Below are positions 1 through 10,875 of a DNA stretch of 64,000 nt, piece by piece. The notes below the pieces were generated by a model. It searched no databases, was not told the origin of the DNA, and worked only from the letters and a program-made list of their open reading frames with translations. Each line of letters opens with the position of its first letter. Position 1 is the first letter of the stretch. The stretch spans positions 44,780 to 108,779 of the forward strand of contig PYJD01000036.1 in NCBI GenBank assembly GCA_003635315.1, given 5' to 3'. The translations under genes were made by a program, and so were the position numbers. Source of the stretch: Candidatus Poribacteria bacterium (lineage in GTDB: Bacteria > Poribacteria > WGA-4E > WGA-3G).

Positions 1-204
1 ATCAATTCCAAGTATTTTCATAGTTAATCTCTATCAGTAAATTTGTAGAATCAGATGTAAATACATAGACATAGTCTAATACCATGCCTATGTATTTTAA
101 TATGATTACTGGTTAACTACATTAGGAAGGAGTAAAACCGTAATTAGACTGAATTTGCATGATTTACCGACTTACTGGTAAGAGTGTAGTAATTAACATT
201 CCCT

Positions 205-1836
205 TTATTCATTCTTATTACTCTGATATTCTTGAATTAAGCCATACAAAGCACATGCCCCCATTCCTAAAAGTACAATTGAAAATGGGAATCCAGTTAC
301 CAGTGAGGCTGCTTGTAAGGCTGTTAATCCACCACCGAGTAAGAGTGAGATAGCAACTAACCCCTCTGCTGTACACCAAAATACACGTTGTGGTATTGGT
401 GCATCTATCTTCCCACCTGCAGCCATGATATCAATGATCAGAGATCCAGAGTCTGATGAGGTGACAAAGAAGATTATTGTTAGCAACATACCGATGCATG
501 ATAGAAGTGTGGACCAAGGAAGTCCTTTAAACATTGCATACAGTGCGAGTTCAGGTTTATATGCCTCAACTATTTCAGTTACTTCGGTGTATCCTTCTGT
601 GAAGAATTGATGAAGAGCAGTTCCTCCAAAAGTGCTAAACCATATCAAACATAATAACGTTGGCAAGAGGAGAACAAAGATAACGAACTGACGAACCGTA
701 CGTCCCTTTGAAATTCTTGCGATGAAAGTACCAATGAATGGTGCCCATGCAATCCACCATGCCCAGTAGAATGTAGTCCATCCATGAAGGAAACCGGTAT
801 CCTCCCGACCAATCCAATTACTCAATGGAACAATCTTCATTGTATAAGTAAACAGACTTGAGAACATACTTTTAAAAATATAAGAAGTTGGACCAAGTAT
901 GAATACGGCAGATAACAGGAAAAAAGCGAGGATAATGTTAAACTGACTCAATCTTTTAATTCCTACATTTATACCTGTCATCACGGATATAAGTGCAATC
1001 GATGTTATCCCTACAATTAATAATACCATCGATAGAGTGTTTGCAGGAATATCGAATAGGTAGTTAAGTCCAGAGGTAACTTGTTGTACTCCCAATCCGA
1101 GAGAAGTTGCCAGACCAAAAATACCAGCAAATATAGCGAATGTATCAATGATATGTCCTGTCCAACCCCAAATACGATCACCAAATATGGGATAAAACGC
1201 AGAGCGAATTAGGAGTGGTAATCCTCGGTTATATGCATAAAACCCTAATGCCAATCCTACCACGCCGTAAATTGCCCAACCTTGTAGACCCCAGTGAAAG
1301 ACTGTTGCAGCTAAACCCAATGAACTTGCTTTTTGAACTATTGTATCTGAGATATCTGGTACATTTTCAGCAGTATAGACAGTATCTGTGTCATAGACAG
1401 TACTCTCACCGAGTGGGGGACTCTGATAATAGGTAACAGGTTCTAAAACACCAAAAAACAGAAGTCCAATTCCAATTCCAGCTGCAAAGAGCATTGCCAG
1501 CCAAGTGATGTAAGAATATTCTGGTTCTGCATCTTTACCACCTAACCTAATTTTTCCGAGTGGTGAAATGGCAACGAATAAACAAAAGAGAAAGACGATA
1601 TTCGCAGTTCCCATGAATAACCAGTCAAGGTTGGTCGTTAACCATTTTCTTAAATCACTAAAGATTGTTGTTGCTTGTTCTTGAAAGACAAGTGAACAAA
1701 CGATAAAAAATACTATTGTGATGCTTGAAATTATAAACACAGGTGTAAGGTAGATCTCTAATCCGAATAACCTCTTGTACTTACCTTCATCAATTTGATG
1801 AGGCATCTGTTGGGGTTGTTTTTCTTCTTCGTGCAT
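205..1836 (-). CDS. BCCT family betaine/choline/carnitine transporter
   Basis: Inner-membrane secondary transporter of the betaine-carnitine-choline family, which imports quaternary ammonium osmolytes using ion or proton gradients. The 543-residue length and the many hydrophobic segments fit the family. The tryptophan-rich BCCT signature (WTTFYWAWWIAWAPFIG) is visible in the second half, followed by a conserved RISKGRTVRQF loop. The N-terminal 25 residues are polar and probably cytoplasmic. The start ATG is preceded by AAGGAG at good spacing. It lies 67 bases downstream of a porin-like gene on the same strand, so the two may form an outer- plus inner-membrane uptake unit. The exact substrate cannot be read from the sequence. 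Confidence 0.93.
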   Translation of the reverse strand: MHEEEKQPQQMPHQIDEGKYKRLFGLEIYLTPVFIISSITIVFFIVCSLVFQEQATTIFSDLRKWLTTNLDWLFMGTANIVFLFCLFVAISPLGKIRLGGKDAEPEYSYITWLAMLFAAGIGIGLLFFGVLEPVTYYQSPPLGESTVYDTDTVYTAENVPDISDTIVQKASSLGLAATVFHWGLQGWAIYGVVGLALGFYAYNRGLPLLIRSAFYPIFGDRIWGWTGHIIDTFAIFAGIFGLATSLGLGVQQVTSGLNYLFDIPANTLSMVLLIVGITSIALISVMTGINVGIKRLSQFNIILAFFLLSAVFILGPTSYIFKSMFSSLFTYTMKIVPLSNWIGREDTGFLHGWTTFYWAWWIAWAPFIGTFIARISKGRTVRQFVIFVLLLPTLLCLIWFSTFGGTALHQFFTEGYTEVTEIVEAYKPELALYAMFKGLPWSTLLSCIGMLLTIIFFVTSSDSGSLIIDIMAAGGKIDAPIPQRVFWCTAEGLVAISLLLGGGLTALQAASLVTGFPFSIVLLGMGACALYGLIQEYQSNKNE

Positions 1837-1903
1837 TACAAAATTCTCCTTTTATAACTGAATGTATTGTAAAGAGCATAAATAATAGGAAGGAATAAAA
1901 TAT

Positions 1904-3175
1904 TTAGAAATAATATCCAAAATTAATATTAAGTCGCCAATGCCAAATGTTATTCCCATTGGCACCAACATGATTTACACCAGTAAGGATATTATCGTAA
2001 ACATCGTCAGTATTCCCAACGAAGAAGTTTCCGTCTGTTAGACCAATATCACTATAGACATACAAAGCACTGAATAATGTCCAACTTGCCCCAATTGTTA
2101 CAAGTGTGCTGTTATTATATTCCTCTACAGTCTTTAGGATAGAACTCCACTCAATATAAGGTGTAACACTATCCACCCATGAAATACTTGAGGTATCTAA
2201 ACCAGTATAGCGTAAGGATAATGCAGGTATCAATCCAGTAGATGCAACTGGCCATGCAAAATCGTATGCCCCCATAGGAATTAGATCACCAGTGCTCCAT
2301 GGAGTTTCATCAGAAATATTATGTGTATAATATGAAAATTGTGAATAGAGTGCAAAGTCGGAGATAGTATTTTTCATATGACCAGATACAGCATAGTGAT
2401 TACCACTATCATCTTCTCCTACATCAGTTCCCATCAACATACCGTATTGAAGAGATAAGCCTATATCTCCAATCTTATCAATACTATAGATTGTACGTAT
2501 GTTAATTTGATGTCTTTCATCATATCCATTTTCTCCAGCCCCCCATTCTATCTTTCCATTACTATCCGCTTTTTCTTTCCATTTTACAATATCATAACCA
2601 TATCGTGAACTATTAAGGCTATCACCATCAGTCTGGAATTCACTACCATAAAAGTATCCTAAATCCAAACTTAACTTATCAAAAGTAGTACTCCAGCTGA
2701 TTCCTAAATCCGGATCATCTGCAAGACCAACATAAAAATGCTGATCAAAAAACCAACTTGTAGATACACCATATGCGGTAGGACCGAAAGGTACTCTAAC
2801 AATTCCCATCTTCAGTGTTCCTAATTTCTCAAGATTATATCCTAACCATGCGGTGTGTATAAAACTATAGTTATCATACCAACGGTATTCAATTCTACTA
2901 ATTATATTGTGATAGTCAAGATCAGAATTTAATCTGAATATTTCAAGATCCACATCGCCGATTTTCTGTCCTCTCCGATGTGGATTATCTTCATTACCGT
3001 ATGCACCGTATGCGTAATTGACACGCATTGCACCACCAATCTTAATTGGACTTTTTTCTGGTTCAGTATCAGCACTAATAGGTATCGTTAGAGATAGTAA
3101 AAAGACTAATACTAAGATTACCATGGATATATCAATAACCCTTTTGTATCCCCTATTGACATATAGATTGCTCAT
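1904..3175 (-). CDS. Outer-membrane porin-like beta-barrel protein
   Basis: A 423-residue secreted protein. Residues about 14-36 form a hydrophobic signal segment ending ISAD. The mature part is rich in alternating aromatic/polar strands (for example RVNYAYGAYG and SLQYGMLMG) and the chain ends in FGYYF. A terminal aromatic residue after a beta-strand is typical of outer-membrane barrels recognised by the BAM machinery. I see no OprD, OmpC or phosphate-porin signature that fixes the family. It precedes the BCCT transporter gene and may supply its outer-membrane channel; that link is inference from adjacency. AGGAG stands 10 bases before the ATG. Confidence 0.72.
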   Translation of the reverse strand: MSNLYVNRGYKRVIDISMVILVLVFLLSLTIPISADTEPEKSPIKIGGAMRVNYAYGAYGNEDNPHRRGQKIGDVDLEIFRLNSDLDYHNIISRIEYRWYDNYSFIHTAWLGYNLEKLGTLKMGIVRVPFGPTAYGVSTSWFFDQHFYVGLADDPDLGISWSTTFDKLSLDLGYFYGSEFQTDGDSLNSSRYGYDIVKWKEKADSNGKIEWGAGENGYDERHQINIRTIYSIDKIGDIGLSLQYGMLMGTDVGEDDSGNHYAVSGHMKNTISDFALYSQFSYYTHNISDETPWSTGDLIPMGAYDFAWPVASTGLIPALSLRYTGLDTSSISWVDSVTPYIEWSSILKTVEEYNNSTLVTIGASWTLFSALYVYSDIGLTDGNFFVGNTDDVYDNILTGVNHVGANGNNIWHWRLNINFGYYF

Positions 3176-3619
3176 ATGAATTATACTCCTGTGTAGTAAA
3201 ATACCATGATATGAAACTACAGTTATGACAGGTATTCGTGAGTTAGTTCAATTTGGATTCAATCAATGTATTTAAGTAAGTAAACATTAAGATGTTTACT
3301 TCTTTTACGAGTGAGTGATTATATCATAATCAAATTATAAAATATATAATAAAACGTTTCAGTTAGTTAAACTATGTATTTTGAATTAATTATAGTTGGT
3401 AATCAATTAACTTAATTTGAAATTGTTTAGATTAAAAGACAATTATATTCCTATATGTCTTCTACCAAAAGTGCAACTGAATAAGAATATCTATCGTTCT
3501 ATATTTGTTGTAAAAATTAACAAGTTATATATTCTTCTGTTCGCAATGAACATATACCTATTATATAAAGAAATAAATTCACTTGTTTATGATTTATAAA
3601 TTTTAAAGGAGTCGATGAA

Positions 3620-3985
3620 ATGGGAAATCCTGTAACCTTTTTTGAAATTGCTGGTAGAGAAGGAGAGAAGTTAAATGAATTTTATACTTCAGTCTTTGGA
3701 TGGCATACCGAGGTAAATCCGTTTGGTGGTACATATATGATACATGCTGATGAAGGAATACATGGACATATCTTTTCTGAATCTGAGGAGATGGGTTTTA
3801 ATAACCATGTGACCATTTATGTTGAGGTAGATAATTTACAATCATCACTTGATCAGGCAGAGAATTTAGGAGGAAAAACACTCATACCGCCACAAGTGAT
3901 TCCAGATAATAATGGTTCATTTGCTATTTTTCTGGATCCCAGTGGAAATTATATCGGTCTATATAAGCAACCAGATACTAACTAA
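3620..3985 (+). CDS. VOC family (glyoxalase-fold) protein, copy 1
   Basis: A 121-residue single-chain vicinal-oxygen-chelate protein with two beta-alpha-beta-beta-beta modules. It opens with MGNPVTFFEIAGREG, has the module junction NNHVTIYVEVDN, and ends with the conserved FLDPSGNYIGLY strand. VOC members include glyoxalases, dioxygenases and resistance proteins, and the short stand-alone type often has no known substrate. AAAGGAG lies before the start. It is the first of four intact tandem paralogues on this strand (next genes at 4073, 4464 and 4888), so the array arose by local duplication. No neighbour indicates the substrate. Confidence 0.88.
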   Translation: MGNPVTFFEIAGREGEKLNEFYTSVFGWHTEVNPFGGTYMIHADEGIHGHIFSESEEMGFNNHVTIYVEVDNLQSSLDQAENLGGKTLIPPQVIPDNNGSFAIFLDPSGNYIGLYKQPDTN

Positions 3986-4072
3986 TATTCAAATTTATAG
4001 TAATAATTATTTAGGTTGTAAAAATGAATACACAACTCAAAGAATAATTAAAGGATTTAAGGAGAAAAAACT

Positions 4073-4429
4073 ATGCCAAATCCGGTAACTATCTTTGAAA
4101 TAGCAGGTAAAAAAGAAGATTCCTTGTGTGATTTTTATGGATCATTATTTAGTTGGACGATCAATCAAGATGATGACTGTGGTAATGATGTTAATACTGG
4201 ATCAGAACAGGGGATTAATGGACATATAGTGCAAACTACAGAAGATATGCCAATTACGAATCATGTAACTTTTTACATTCAGGTAGATGATATACATGAA
4301 TATGCTAAGAAAGTAGAAAGTAATGGCGGACAAGTGATCATGGGACCTATGTCAGTTCCTCAAGGAGAAGGTACATTCGCAATGTTCCTTGATCCATGTG
4401 GTAATTGCTTGGGTTTATTCCAATCCTAA
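4073..4429 (+). CDS. VOC family (glyoxalase-fold) protein, copy 2
   Basis: A 118-residue paralogue of the preceding gene, with the same frame of motifs: MPNPVTIFEIAGKKE at the start, TNHVTFYIQVDD at the module junction and FLDPCGNCLGLF at the end. Here the usual S and Y of the final motif are both replaced by Cys. AAGGAG precedes the ATG. It sits 87 bases after copy 1 and 34 bases before copy 3. The array is co-directional and likely co-transcribed. The function beyond the VOC fold is unknown. Confidence 0.87.
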   Translation: MPNPVTIFEIAGKKEDSLCDFYGSLFSWTINQDDDCGNDVNTGSEQGINGHIVQTTEDMPITNHVTFYIQVDDIHEYAKKVESNGGQVIMGPMSVPQGEGTFAMFLDPCGNCLGLFQS

Positions 4430-4463
4430 TAATAAGCAGTTTTCCCTCATTGGAGTCATTTAT

Positions 4464-4826
4464 ATGTCAAATCCTGTTCCTCATTTTGAAATTGGTGGTA
4501 AAGAAATAAACAAGTTGATTAACTTCTATAGAGACGTCTTTGGCTGGGAAATTACACCACTTGTTGACGAACTCTATATTGCTGACCCACAATCAATTAA
4601 TGGGATTGAAGGACATTTATTTGAAATAGATCAGTCAGAAGGCTTCGACAATCTTGTACTAATTTATATTTCTGTTCATGATATATACGGCACACTAAAT
4701 ACTGTTGAACAACTTGGTGGAGAAATTCTCATTCAACCGCAGGAAATACCAGGAAATGCAAGTCACTATGCGCTGTTTAAAGATCGAAGTGGGAATAGCA
4801 TTGGCTTATTACAACCAAGATTATGA
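4464..4826 (+). CDS. VOC family (glyoxalase-fold) protein, copy 3
   Basis: A 120-residue member of the tandem array. I chose the ATG at 4464 because it gives the shared N-terminus MSNPVPHFEIGGKE and has GGAG upstream. The same frame is open further upstream to 4389, overlapping copy 2, but that extension has no homology to the other copies. The end motif is degenerate (FKDRSGNSIGLL instead of FLDPSGN), so metal or substrate binding may differ from the other copies. Confidence 0.85.
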   Translation: MSNPVPHFEIGGKEINKLINFYRDVFGWEITPLVDELYIADPQSINGIEGHLFEIDQSEGFDNLVLIYISVHDIYGTLNTVEQLGGEILIQPQEIPGNASHYALFKDRSGNSIGLLQPRL

Positions 4827-4887
4827 TGTATCTTTGCTTTTATATGTCATTCACCAATCAGATGTAATAGACATAGGAGATTAGTCA

Positions 4888-5301
4888 ATGGAAAATCCTG
4901 TAATGAATTTTGAGATTGTTGGATCTAATACAGAGACTCTACACCAATTCTATAGTAATGTGTTTGAATGGAAAATAAATGAATATGAAAAAGGTTATTA
5001 TTGGTTTGAAACTGGTTCAGAATCTGACGATGGAATAGAGGGTCATATTTATCCACCTAATGATGAGATCCCGCTTGAGGATGGTGTTGAATTTGCAAAC
5101 AACATTACAATCTATGTAACTGTAAAGGATATTAATTCAACAGTGAATCAAGTACAAGGTTTAGGTGGTGTAATCCTCATGAAACCTGTCGTTGTCTCAG
5201 AAGAAGGTCAGCAACTTGCTATGTTTATTGACCCCAGTGGAAATCGTATAGGATTATATCAAGCAGGTAATGAAAATCAAGAAGAATTGCACAATAAGTG
5301 A
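4888..5301 (+). CDS. VOC family (glyoxalase-fold) protein, copy 4
   Basis: A 137-residue paralogue, slightly longer than the others because of an insertion around PPNDEIPLEDGVEF and a polar tail ending ELHNK. It keeps MENPVMNFEIVGSN at the start, NNITIYVTVKD in the middle and FIDPSGNRIGLY at the end. TAGGAG precedes the ATG. It is the last intact copy; two decayed copies follow immediately. Confidence 0.86.
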   Translation: MENPVMNFEIVGSNTETLHQFYSNVFEWKINEYEKGYYWFETGSESDDGIEGHIYPPNDEIPLEDGVEFANNITIYVTVKDINSTVNQVQGLGGVILMKPVVVSEEGQQLAMFIDPSGNRIGLYQAGNENQEELHNK

Positions 5302-5307
5302 GATTTA

Positions 5308-5438
5308 ATGGAAAACCCAGTATTGTTTCTTGAAGTGGTCAAGTATTTCTTGAACCACAAATACTACCAGAAAACATGGGGTCTATTGCAATGTTCGTTG
5401 ATCCGAGTGGGAATATCGTAGGCTTATATCAAATGTAA
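5308..5438 (+). pseudogene. VOC family remnant, internally deleted
   Basis: The ATG at 5308 begins MENPVLFLEVV as in the intact copies. The next bases then jump into the C-terminal part of the fold, which is read in another frame as EPQILPENMGSIAMFVDPSGN followed by IVGLYQM and a stop. About 80 internal residues are missing and the two ends are out of frame. This is a collapsed fifth copy of the VOC array. Confidence 0.8.
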
Positions 5439-5471
5439 ACTGTATTACAAGAGTTAAAATCAATCCAATTT

Positions 5472-5501
5472 AAACAGAGTAGTTTTTTAGCTACTCTGTT
5501 T
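5472..5501 (+). terminator. Hairpin after the VOC array, possible terminator
   Basis: An 11-bp perfect inverted repeat (AAACAGAGTAG / CTACTCTGTTT) with an 8-base T-rich loop. It is followed only by TGCTTT rather than a clean T run. It may end transcription of the VOC array; the weak tract keeps confidence moderate. Confidence 0.5.
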
Positions 5502-5519
5502 GCTTTAAGGGGTGATGAA

Positions 5520-5631
5520 ATGTCTAATCCTGTAATACATTTCGAACTATCAGGTGAGGATGGTAAAAACTAAGTGAGTTCTATAAGACGGTGTTTGGAT
5601 GGAATATTAATAATAATTCCCATAATTTATA
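5520..5631 (+). pseudogene. VOC family remnant, frameshifted N-terminal piece
   Basis: It starts MSNPVIHFELSGEDGKN then meets a stop. Shifting frame at the AAAAACTAAG run restores LSEFYKTVFGWNINNN, which matches the helix after the first strand in the intact copies. Only the first third of the fold remains before the convergent metH end. It is preceded by AAGGGG, so it was once a normal gene. Confidence 0.75.
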
Positions 5632-5659
5632 GAGTTACCAGTTAAGGTAATAGATTGAA

Positions 5660-8600
5660 TTATCTTAATAATGGTTTAAGCCATTTTTTTGCCTTTTCAA
5701 CATCCATTCCTGAACGTTTTGAGTAATTTTCTACTTGATCATCACCGATTCTTCCTATGCTGAAGTATCTTGAATCAGGATGTGAAAAATACCACCCACT
5801 GACTGAGGCAGCAGGAGACATTGCTAAACTTTCGGTTAATTCTATTTTGGTATGCTTGGTTACATTAAGCAGATCAAAAATTATCTGTTTCTGATTATGG
5901 TCTGGACATGCTGGATAACCTGGAGCAGGACGAATACCTTGATATTTTTCCTTTATTAACCCCTCATTGTCTAAGGTCTCATTTTCAACATATCCCCAAA
6001 GTGTGGTTCGAACATATTCATGTAGATATTCAGCAAAAGCTTCTGCCAGTCTATCAGCTAAAGCTTTCACCATTATACTGTTATAATCATCATGTTTATC
6101 TTCAAATTCAGTACAGAACTCAGTCACTCCAATACCTGTGGTAACTGCAAAACATCCTATATAGTCATTGATGCAAGAAGATTTTGGGGCAATATAGTCA
6201 CCAAGACTGAGATTAGGTCTTGAGAATGGTTGTTCGGATTGTTGACGAAACTGATGGATTGTTGCAATTATATCTGTTCTGCTGTTATCAGCAAATATTT
6301 CAGTGTCTTCTCCTACACTATTTGCTGGAAATATACCAGCAACCCCATGTGCTTGTAACTTATTTTCATCTACAATCTTTTGAAGCAGTTCCTTTGCATC
6401 AGAAAAGAGGGAACTTGCCTGTTCTCCCATTTCCGGATGGTTCAATATCTTGGGATATTTGCCTGACAATTCCCATGTAGTAAAAAATGGTGTCCAATCA
6501 ATATACTTAACTAATTTCTCTAATGGAAAATTGTTCAAAACCTTGACACCTATTTGATTCGGTTGGACTGGGTTGTAATCCTTCCAATCGAGTTCTAATT
6601 TACGTTGGACTGCAGTAGCATAAGGTAATAATCTTGTTTTCTTTTCATTCTTTGATCTGCGTTTACGTACATCTGAATACTCTTCCCGTATCTTATTAAT
6701 AAAGGTCTTTTGGTTAACAGCGTTCATCAGTTGGCTTACAACACCGACACTTTTTGATGCATCAATTACATGTATGGTTGCCCCACTATAATTTGGTTCA
6801 ATTTGAACTGCAGTATGGACCTTCGATGTGGTAGCACCCCCAATTAATAAAGGTATATTAAAACCTTGTCGTTCCATTTCAGATGCAACATAGACCATTT
6901 CGTCTAACGAAGGTGTAATGAGTCCACTTAATCCGATGATATCTACATTTTCCTTCTTCGCTGTATCCAATATATCTTCTGCTGGAACTTTCACACCTAA
7001 ATCAATAATATCGTAATTATTACAACCAAGAACGACACCGACGATATTCTTTCCAATATCATGCACATCGCCTTTAACAGTTGCCATCACGATTTTTCCT
7101 CTGGAGGAAAGGCCACCTTCAGATTGTTCCTTCTCAATATATGAAATAAGATGTGAAACCGCTTTTTTCATCACACGAGCACTTTTGACAACTTGAGGCA
7201 GGAACATTTTTCCGTCCCCAAAAAGCTTACCAACACGATCCATGCCATCCATTAAAGGACCTTCTATAACCTGTATTGGACGATCATATTTTAGACGTGC
7301 TTCCTCTGTATCAGCTTCTATATATTCAATTGTCCCTTCAACTAATGCGTAACTTAATCTTTCTTCAACTGACAACTTCCGCCATTGTATATTTTTTCTT
7401 CTTTTCTTTCCTTTTCCTTGAATTGTCTCAGCAAGAGTAACCAATCTATCTGTACCATCTTTACGTCTATTAAATAATACATCCTCTATTGCATCTAACA
7501 AATCTCTTGGTATGTCATCATATACTGCTAGTTGACCTGCATTTACGATCCCCATATCCATACCTGCATTAATGGCATGATACAGGAAAGCGGCATGCAT
7601 TGCTTCACGGACAGTGTAGTTCCGTCCAAATGAAAAGGAGATATTACTGACACCACCGCTAACCAGAGCGAATGGACATGTTTTCTTTATTTCTTTACAT
7701 GCCTGAATAAACGCTTGTGCATATTCATTATGTTCTTCAATCCCCGTAGCCACTGTTAGTATATTAGGATCAAAAATTATGTCTTCAGGAGGAAAATCGA
7801 CCTTATCAACCAATATATTATATGCCCTTTGACAGATTTCCACCTTCCTTTCAAAAGAATCTGCTTGACCAGTTTCATCAAATGCCATGACTATAACAGC
7901 AGCACCGTATTTTTTTACAAGTTTGGCTTGTGCAATGAATTCTTCCTCACCATCTTTTAAACTAATAGAATTAACAACACCCTTTCCTTGAAGACATTCT
8001 AAACCGGCAAGAATCACATCCCATTTACTTGAATCTATTACTATGGGGACTTTACTTATATCAGGTTCAGAAGCGATGAGATTAAGGAATTTAACCATTG
8101 CTGCCTTGGAATCTAACATTCCTGCATCCATGTTGATATCTATGAGTTGTGCTCCGTTTTCTACTTGATCCCGTGCCACATCAAGAGCAGACTCGTAATC
8201 TTCATTTTCAATTAATGATGCGAATTTCCTCGAACCTGTGACGTTTGTTCGTTCACCTATATTTACAAAAAGGGAATCTGGTGTAATATTAAAAGCCTCT
8301 AATCCGCTTAATCTACATGACTGGTCTCTTTCAGTAGGTTTTCTGGGAGGGTATTCTTCTGCAACCTTTACAATTTCATGAATATGTTCAGGTTGACTAC
8401 CACAACATCCGCCAACAATATTCACAAATCCGTTCTGAGCAAATTCATGCATCCATTTTGCCATTTCATCAGGCGATTGTGTATAATGACCAAGTTCATT
8501 TGGGAGACCAGCATTTGGATAACATATTGTAGGAATGTCTGCAAGTTTAGACATTTCAGCAATATAGGGTCTAATTTGTTCGGAACCGAATCCACAATTT

Positions 8601-9334
8601 AACCCTACTGCCAGTAGGTCTGCATGCCGTACTGAATTCCAGAATGCCTCAACTGTCTGTCCTGAGAGGTTTCTTCCACCACCACCACTTCTATCAGAGG
8701 ATACAATTATTGGAATATCAATATTCATGTCTTCTGAGATACTCTGAATTGCATACAAGGCTGCTTTACAATTGAGAGTATCCATAACGGTTTCAACTAA
8801 TAGTAGATCTACACCGCCATCAATCAATCCTTTTGCTTGAATGGTGTATGCGGTCACCAAATCTGAAAAAGTAATATTTCGAAAACCGGGATCATTCACA
8901 TCTGGTGAAATTGTACAGCTTCGGTTTGTAGGTCCCATACTCCCCGCAACAAAACGAGGTTTTTTCTCAGTAGAGAACTGATTTGCAACCTCATGTGCAA
9001 TTCTTGCTGCAGCGAAGTTTACCTCATAGGAATAGTCTTCTAATTGGTAATCTAACATTGAAATAGTTGTACTTGTGAAAGTATTTGTTTCAATGATATC
9101 TGCGCCAGCTTCACAATAATTTCTATGAATTTCTTGCACAATATCGGGTTGTGTAATTGATAAAAGGTCATTGTACCCTTTCACATCAGATGAATGATTA
9201 GAAAACTGGTCTCCTCGAAAATCCTCCTCAGTCAGTTGATATGTCTGGAGAAGTGATCCCATTGCCCCGTCCAAGACAAGAATTCGCTGATTAAGTTCAT
9301 ATTTGAGGTGTTTTATTCGTTCTGGTTTTGTCAT
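5660..9334 (-). CDS. metH: Cobalamin-dependent methionine synthase
   Basis: Transfers the methyl group of 5-methyltetrahydrofolate to homocysteine through cob(I)alamin in the cytoplasm. All four modules are present in order. The homocysteine domain has [10 protein letters not shown] and the zinc cysteines NCGFG and GGCCGS. The folate domain begins at [11 protein letters not shown]. The cobalamin domain has [11 protein letters not shown] with the B12-ligating His. The reactivation domain carries [12 protein letters not shown] for AdoMet binding. At about 1224 residues it matches the long MetH. I place the start at the ATG giving [23 protein letters not shown] because that N-terminal length fits the family; the frame is open to 9361/9364 with ATG or TTG, and no start has a strong ribosome site. 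No B12 or SAM riboswitch was recognised upstream. Confidence 0.95.
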   Translation of the reverse strand: MTKPERIKHLKYELNQRILVLDGAMGSLLQTYQLTEEDFRGDQFSNHSSDVKGYNDLLSITQPDIVQEIHRNYCEAGADIIETNTFTSTTISMLDYQLEDYSYEVNFAAARIAHEVANQFSTEKKPRFVAGSMGPTNRSCTISPDVNDPGFRNITFSDLVTAYTIQAKGLIDGGVDLLLVETVMDTLNCKAALYAIQSISEDMNIDIPIIVSSDRSGGGGRNLSGQTVEAFWNSVRHADLLAVGLNCGFGSEQIRPYIAEMSKLADIPTICYPNAGLPNELGHYTQSPDEMAKWMHEFAQNGFVNIVGGCCGSQPEHIHEIVKVAEEYPPRKPTERDQSCRLSGLEAFNITPDSLFVNIGERTNVTGSRKFASLIENEDYESALDVARDQVENGAQLIDINMDAGMLDSKAAMVKFLNLIASEPDISKVPIVIDSSKWDVILAGLECLQGKGVVNSISLKDGEEEFIAQAKLVKKYGAAVIVMAFDETGQADSFERKVEICQRAYNILVDKVDFPPEDIIFDPNILTVATGIEEHNEYAQAFIQACKEIKKTCPFALVSGGVSNISFSFGRNYTVREAMHAAFLYHAINAGMDMGIVNAGQLAVYDDIPRDLLDAIEDVLFNRRKDGTDRLVTLAETIQGKGKKRRKNIQWRKLSVEERLSYALVEGTIEYIEADTEEARLKYDRPIQVIEGPLMDGMDRVGKLFGDGKMFLPQVVKSARVMKKAVSHLISYIEKEQSEGGLSSRGKIVMATVKGDVHDIGKNIVGVVLGCNNYDIIDLGVKVPAEDILDTAKKENVDIIGLSGLITPSLDEMVYVASEMERQGFNIPLLIGGATTSKVHTAVQIEPNYSGATIHVIDASKSVGVVSQLMNAVNQKTFINKIREEYSDVRKRRSKNEKKTRLLPYATAVQRKLELDWKDYNPVQPNQIGVKVLNNFPLEKLVKYIDWTPFFTTWELSGKYPKILNHPEMGEQASSLFSDAKELLQKIVDENKLQAHGVAGIFPANSVGEDTEIFADNSRTDIIATIHQFRQQSEQPFSRPNLSLGDYIAPKSSCINDYIGCFAVTTGIGVTEFCTEFEDKHDDYNSIMVKALADRLAEAFAEYLHEYVRTTLWGYVENETLDNEGLIKEKYQGIRPAPGYPACPDHNQKQIIFDLLNVTKHTKIELTESLAMSPAASVSGWYFSHPDSRYFSIGRIGDDQVENYSKRSGMDVEKAKKWLKPLLR

Positions 9335-9364
9335 TATAGTTCTAAAATATCCTATATTCATCAA

Positions 9365-10422
9365 ATTGTATCAACCTATATATTATACTATTGTCAGAAT
9401 GGATTTGTCCATTTCCTATGAAAAATAGGTATGTGAAACTGGAATCATAAAATCGATTTCGTTGTATTGATGTATCTTGAATTTACAATTTATTTTTACG
9501 CAACCAAGGGATTTTATTCTGTAAATTTGCTCCTTCAAACTAATTAACGATAGTAATATAATAATTTCTTATATGTTTAAAATGTTACACTTTTTGACAC
9601 ATTGTGTGTCATTGGTAATTCCCTTCTCCTGCCAGTGCTACACTGGGTTTACAGCCATTTTTTTTAAGTGTATAAGAATTTGTGAAAATGACGTATTTTG
9701 TGTTTTTTAGTTTTCTTATAATCCATTGATTTTGTATAGTTTGCGTGTGAAATATCGTGTCTATCCATGCTGTCATAATAAACCAATATTTCATTAGTTG
9801 TTTTCTCATAATACAAAGTTCCCCAAGTCATAATTATTATTGATCTAAGGTTTGTTATAGTGAGTTTATGTTTTTTATGATTTTCGACAGACATTTCACA
9901 CTTTTCCCATATATCATCGTGATTTACTTAGTAAAGGTATATATCTTATACACAATATAATATTATATCTATATTTTACCATTATGACAAGTATTTTTTA
10001 GCAATTGCAAGTCTTATATATATTTTAGTTGTAAGTTGATTCAGTTTTCTTCATTAAATTTTATTGAGTATTGGATTTTTGTTTAATTAGACACATCTCA
10101 TTAATCATATTGTTATAGAGATCTCGGATTTTATTCTCTACTATTTTCAAGCACTTGTTGGGAAACCCGAACATACGTAGATAAACTATACCAGTACAAA
10201 CAATTTGTAGCTGTGAGATACACTGTAGTATTATGATCATGCTAAATTCAGAAGTGTAATATTTAATATTTGATAATAGATTGATAGGAACATTCATTAG
10301 GAATTCAATGTGAAAATAAATACAGACTGATTTCTTATTTCAGTTGTTTATTGAAGTTCTATTTCTATATGGTTTATGTTAGAATTACCGATATACTCCA
10401 TTTATAAGGAAACTATGTTGTC
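9365..10422. other. 1 kb intergenic stretch, no supported gene
   Basis: AT-rich, with frequent short stops. Short open frames on the minus strand (around 9609-9894 and 10061-10297) have no ribosome site or family match. The first lies inside a diverged dispersed repeat (see 9584-9720). The second contains a coding-like run, YLRMFGFPNKC, that may be the trace of a dead gene, but I cannot name it. Confidence 0.55.
9584..9720 (-). repeat. Dispersed repeat, copy A
   Basis: Read on the minus strand, this stretch ends in AAAAAGTGTAAC. One frame gives GITNDTQCVKKCNI, similar to the ends of copy B (34802-34935, NFNPTKCRKKCNFF) and copy C (46075-46202, PNGTPCEKKCNII). A shared AAAACACAAAATA-like tract lies farther in for copies A and B. 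The copies are strongly diverged, so the boundaries are approximate. Possibly the decayed 3' end of one mobile gene family. Confidence 0.45.
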
Positions 10423-10875
10423 ATGTTAATTGATGATAATACAATTCCAGATAAAGATGATCTACCTGATCTAATTACATACAAATTTGCTATTCATTTT
10501 GATGTTATACCTGAGATAACATACCTAAATCAGTCTATACCAATTTTAATTGCTGAGTTATTGCCGATTATAGAGGGGTACCCAAATGACGTCTGGGTCT
10601 CACAACAATATGTTGATGAAGGATTGGATTTCTGTAGAGTTGTATTTTGGGTATTTTCTGAATCCACAGATGCTATGAAAAGGTTTACAATCTGGTTTCA
10701 AGCTATATTTCGTGATGAGAAAGTATCGATGATTTTGGAACAGTTAATAATTTGTGCCTTGGAAGATCCTGATGAAGTTGATATCAACTTGACTGATTGG
10801 ACGCGTATCTACACATCCAGGGACGATATGCAAACTGCTATTGACATAGAAGTATCGAATATGAAACTTCTTTAG
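10423..10875 (+). CDS. Hypothetical acidic protein, 150 aa
   Basis: I do not recognise a family. The protein is acidic, soluble-looking and without a signal peptide or membrane segment. It has a hydrophobic core pattern (SIPILIAELLPIIEGY; AMKRFTIWFQAIF) suggesting a mixed alpha/beta fold, and many aromatic residues. The ATG has AAGGAAA about 9 bases upstream. It stands alone between two long intergenic regions, so it appears to be monocistronic. Codon use and length favour a real gene, but only moderately. Confidence 0.6.
   Translation: MLIDDNTIPDKDDLPDLITYKFAIHFDVIPEITYLNQSIPILIAELLPIIEGYPNDVWVSQQYVDEGLDFCRVVFWVFSESTDAMKRFTIWFQAIFRDEKVSMILEQLIICALEDPDEVDINLTDWTRIYTSRDDMQTAIDIEVSNMKLL

Noticed and set aside
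3417..3599. Sixty-codon open frame before the VOC array
   Set aside because: No ribosome site, very AT-driven composition and no family resemblance.
9335..9480. Cobalamin or SAM riboswitch upstream of metH
   Set aside because: I found neither a B12-box-like sequence nor the SAM-aptamer pattern on the minus strand.
10061..10297. Minus-strand frame of 78 codons with a coding-like YLRMFGFPNKC run
   Set aside because: No ribosome site and no nameable homology; mentioned only as a possible trace.
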